Assembly: GCA_003605035.1 (NCBI GenBank)
Contig: QZKJ01000035.1
Coordinates: 1 to 46,344, forward strand
Origin: Desulfurivibrio sp.
GTDB lineage: Bacteria; Desulfobacterota; Desulfobulbia; Desulfobulbales; SURF-16
DNA length: 46,344 nt
Direction of reading: 5' to 3'
The notes under the pieces are model-generated. The model worked only from the letters and a program-made list of their open reading frames with translations, was not told where the DNA came from and ran no database searches. Both the position numbers and the translations under genes were made by a program. Below, one piece after another: positions 44,463 through 46,344 of this stretch; the stretch's first letter is position 1, and every line of letters starts with the position of its first letter.

Positions 44463-45745
44463 TTAGAACCTCACGCTCAGATGCAGGCCCAGGGCGTGGT
44501 CAATGGCATCCCCGCTGCTTCGCACTTCGCAGTCGTAGCTGATGGCCCCGGAGATCAATTGAGACAGCTGCGCTTTGAGCGCCGCGCCCAGCAGCAGGCT
44601 GTCCCTGGCCTGGTCGCGGCTCGGGGTGGTAAAATAGGCGCCGCCGCCGGAAAGCTTTGCGTCCAGATCCGTGCTGTGCTGCTCGAACTCGTGACGCCAT
44701 TCGACCCGCAGTTCCGGTTCCAGGGCCAGGCCCCCCGCCGTGGTCAGCGGCCGCATGATGCGCCCCCCAGCAGGCTCTGCAGCGAATTGTTGGTCCGGGA
44801 ATGCAAGCGCAGATCAACGCTGTCGGCCCCTGATTCCCGGAAGCCTTCATCGCGCAGATGCACATAACTGACACCCAGGGTCGGGCCGATGATCAAACCA
44901 GCCGGCGTCCAGTCGTAGCGTCCCTGCAGGGTGGCGCTGTAGATCCGGCCGTCATGCTCACCATGGGCGCTGCGGGAGGCAAAGGAAATATCCCGGTCCG
45001 CGCTCAGTTTCGTTGCACCGGCGCCGAGTGCCGCGGCCAGCTGCAGACCGCCCGGCTGATTGCGCTGGCGCCAGCTGGCGTAAAGATATCCCAGCAGGCT
45101 CCGGCTCTCCCCCTCGTCAGCGGTATCACGGGATTCATAACTGCTTGTGGTGGCCGCGGCAGCCAGGCCCATGGTCAGTCCGCTGCGGGTCAGGCGTTCC
45201 ACGCCGAAGATCAGGCCGTAAAGGTTTTCCCGGGCGCTGAAATAGTTACCGTCATCATCATGGCGGGTATAATGGCCGAGCGCGTCCATCCAGACCGAGT
45301 TCAGCCCCTCAGGTTCCTCGTCCGGGCTCAGGGCCGGATCGATCCGGTCTATATGGCGGTGGGGCGCAGGCGGTCCAGGTTGCCGGCCAGACCGCTGTTA
45401 TGAGGTGTTGCCAGGCTGGTGTAACTCTGCGGGTGATATCCAGGGCCAGGTCGCCTGGCGCGTTGCTGCGCATGACAACATCGAGCACCGCCACGCTCCA
45501 GACCAGATCAAAGGCGCCGGTCAGGGCGGCGGCCTCCAGAAAGGTGTAACTGCCGCCGCTGGCATAGCCGTCCGGCAGCACCAGCAGGGTGCCGTCCAGG
45601 TCGGCGGTACCGGTGACGGTGAGCAGATCGCTGCTGTCGTTGCCGCTCTCGATGATCAGGGTGGCGTCCGCATCCTGGCTGCCTGCTTTGCTCGACTTGC
45701 CGAAACCATTAAGGTGGAAAGGCAGAGCAGGATCTATTGGGAATC
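44463..45745 (-). pseudogene. broken autotransporter (beta-domain and passenger stub)
   Basis: The minus strand encodes an autotransporter in at least three frames. Before about 45440 (upstream) reads a passenger-end stub (LIIESGNDSSDLLTVTGTAD, then GYASGGSYTFLEAAAL). After a shift it reads SYTSLATPHNSGLAGNLDRL and a stop. After another it reads the beta-domain LNSVWMDALGHYTRHDD, then YGLIFGVERLTRSGLTMGLA. The frame shifts again at a run of six G (plus-strand CCCCCC near 44763-44768), then ends LGLHLSVRF with a terminal Phe. The 5' part has no start codon and ends at a stop at about 45746, so the passenger is lost. Confidence 0.8.
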
Positions 45746-45900
45746 ATCAATGGCGCTCGGTTTTGCCCGGTTGAGGCGGGACAGGCGGTTCCCTGCCCGG
45801 GGGCTTCTGTCAATTAATGGGCGGATTGCGATATCATGCGGTGGCCGCAATGCCGCAGGGTGTGCGCTCAGTTTTCATCCCGGCTTTCGTTTCGCCCTGA

Positions 45901-46035
45901 GAAACTGAGGAAATTATTGATGCTTTCGTGCGTCTCCTGCAAAAAAACAAGATTGTTCGTAATGGAAACTATTCATTAACCAGGATTTTTGAAATTATAC
46001 ACGCAGTGAATCCGTATTCCTACCCATTTTTTTAG
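45901..46035 (+). pseudogene. possible gene remnant, plus strand
   Basis: Between two stops one frame reads ETEEIIDAFVRLLQKNKIVR, then NGNYSLTRIFEIIHAVNPYS and YPFF. Its composition is protein-like but it has no Met start. A different frame at 45921 has GAGGAAAT before ATG and encodes a 21-residue peptide. I do not recognise either. Confidence 0.3.
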
Positions 46036-46095
46036 AAACGGGTCAAGGCGGAGAATGACAATCGATACACCACGGCAGATGGTTTCAGAATGCGG

Positions 46096-46272
46096 CTATT
46101 TATTCTTCCTGTATGCCTTGGGTTCAACGTTTCTGCAGTGCTGTTCAACCTGAAAGGCGATTCTTTGCATCATCTCGGGCGAGAGCGAACGGTCTGTTTT
46201 TATTTTGGAAATGAACAAGGGATTCTTCCCGTTATAAATCGTTAACCCAAGTTTAACACAAGCGAAGCTATT
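46096..46272 (-). pseudogene. possible gene remnant, minus strand
   Basis: 58 codons reading ACVKLGLTIYNGKNPLFISK, then IKTDRSLSPEMMQRIAFQVE and QHCRNVEPKAYRKNK before TAG. It is basic with natural composition. No start codon precedes it except an internal Met-Met. It is probably the 3' part of a gene whose beginning is lost or frame-shifted near the window edge. Confidence 0.35.
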
Positions 46273-46344
46273 TTAGCGATTTTTGCTCCATTTGCTCTCA
46301 AAAAATCTAATAATATCAAAGGGTGCTTTGTTAGAGGCGGTTTG

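Noticed and set aside
1..46344. CRISPR arrays, tRNA or rRNA genes, integrase attachment sites
   Set aside because: No regularly spaced repeats, cloverleaf sequence or rRNA segments were noticed anywhere in the window.

Overview
The window looks like chromosome from an anaerobic Desulfobacterota (sulfate-reducer-like) bacterium, perhaps of the Desulfobulbales. The basis is an HdrA-MvhADG locus with DsrK-type iron-sulfur proteins and selenocysteine, a PAS/sigma-54 regulator style typical of deltaproteobacterial lineages, a DUF3365 c-type-heme sensor kinase, and a GC-rich coding bias. No rRNA, tRNA, CRISPR array, phage module or complete insertion sequence was seen.

Layout. 1-1.8 kb: end of a LolA-like gene and an outer-membrane beta-barrel gene. 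2.1-7.8 kb (mostly minus): small stress and envelope genes (cupin, SHOCT membrane protein, WrbA, PGPGW-type membrane protein, phosphoribosyltransferase, MscL, AhpD-like protein, lipoprotein, N-acetylmuramidase). 7.8-8.6 kb: a MITE-like palindromic element and a promoter. 8.6-16.3 kb (plus): a signalling cluster of PAS/AAA/Fis regulator, heme-sensing histidine kinase and REC-kinase protein, then a Kef-type antiporter. 16.4-19.8 kb: papain-like peptidase and a ClC transporter, closed by a strong terminator. 19.9-28.3 kb (minus): the Hdr-hydrogenase operon. 28.5-32.2 kb: STAS-like, NTF2-like, helical and lipoprotein genes. 32.5-35.1 kb (plus): two-subunit molybdenum hydroxylase. 35.3-37.3 kb: ActP/DUF485 acetate uptake pair. 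37.3-38.5 kb: decayed DNA. 38.6-41 kb: copper-type P-ATPase. 41-44.3 kb: DedA and a fused glycosyltransferase between two 28-bp direct repeats. 44.5-46.3 kb: a broken autotransporter and gene remnants.

The centrepiece is the operon at 28.2-19.9 kb: maturation protease, HdrD/DsrK-like protein, HdrA, MvhD, MvhG, MvhA, zinc-ribbon protein. Four of these genes (HdrD-like, HdrA, MvhD, MvhA) are each interrupted by one in-frame TGA exactly where the family has a functional cysteine. In each case the reading continues in frame with family sequence, and a compact hairpin follows the TGA by 14-22 nt. I read all four as selenoproteins, which gives a selenium-rich hydrogenase/heterodisulfide-reductase-type electron-bifurcating complex. 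The HdrD-like subunit also carries an N-terminal MerR/excisionase-type DNA-binding domain in the same frame. A perfect 8-bp inverted repeat overlaps the -10 box of the operon promoter. Together these suggest, by inference only, a redox enzyme subunit that might also bind DNA.

Elsewhere, two ~121-123 bp inverted copies of a MITE-like palindromic repeat lie 28 kb apart. The sigma-54-type regulator has lost its GAFTGA loop, and the REC-kinase protein has Asn in place of the phospho-accepting His.
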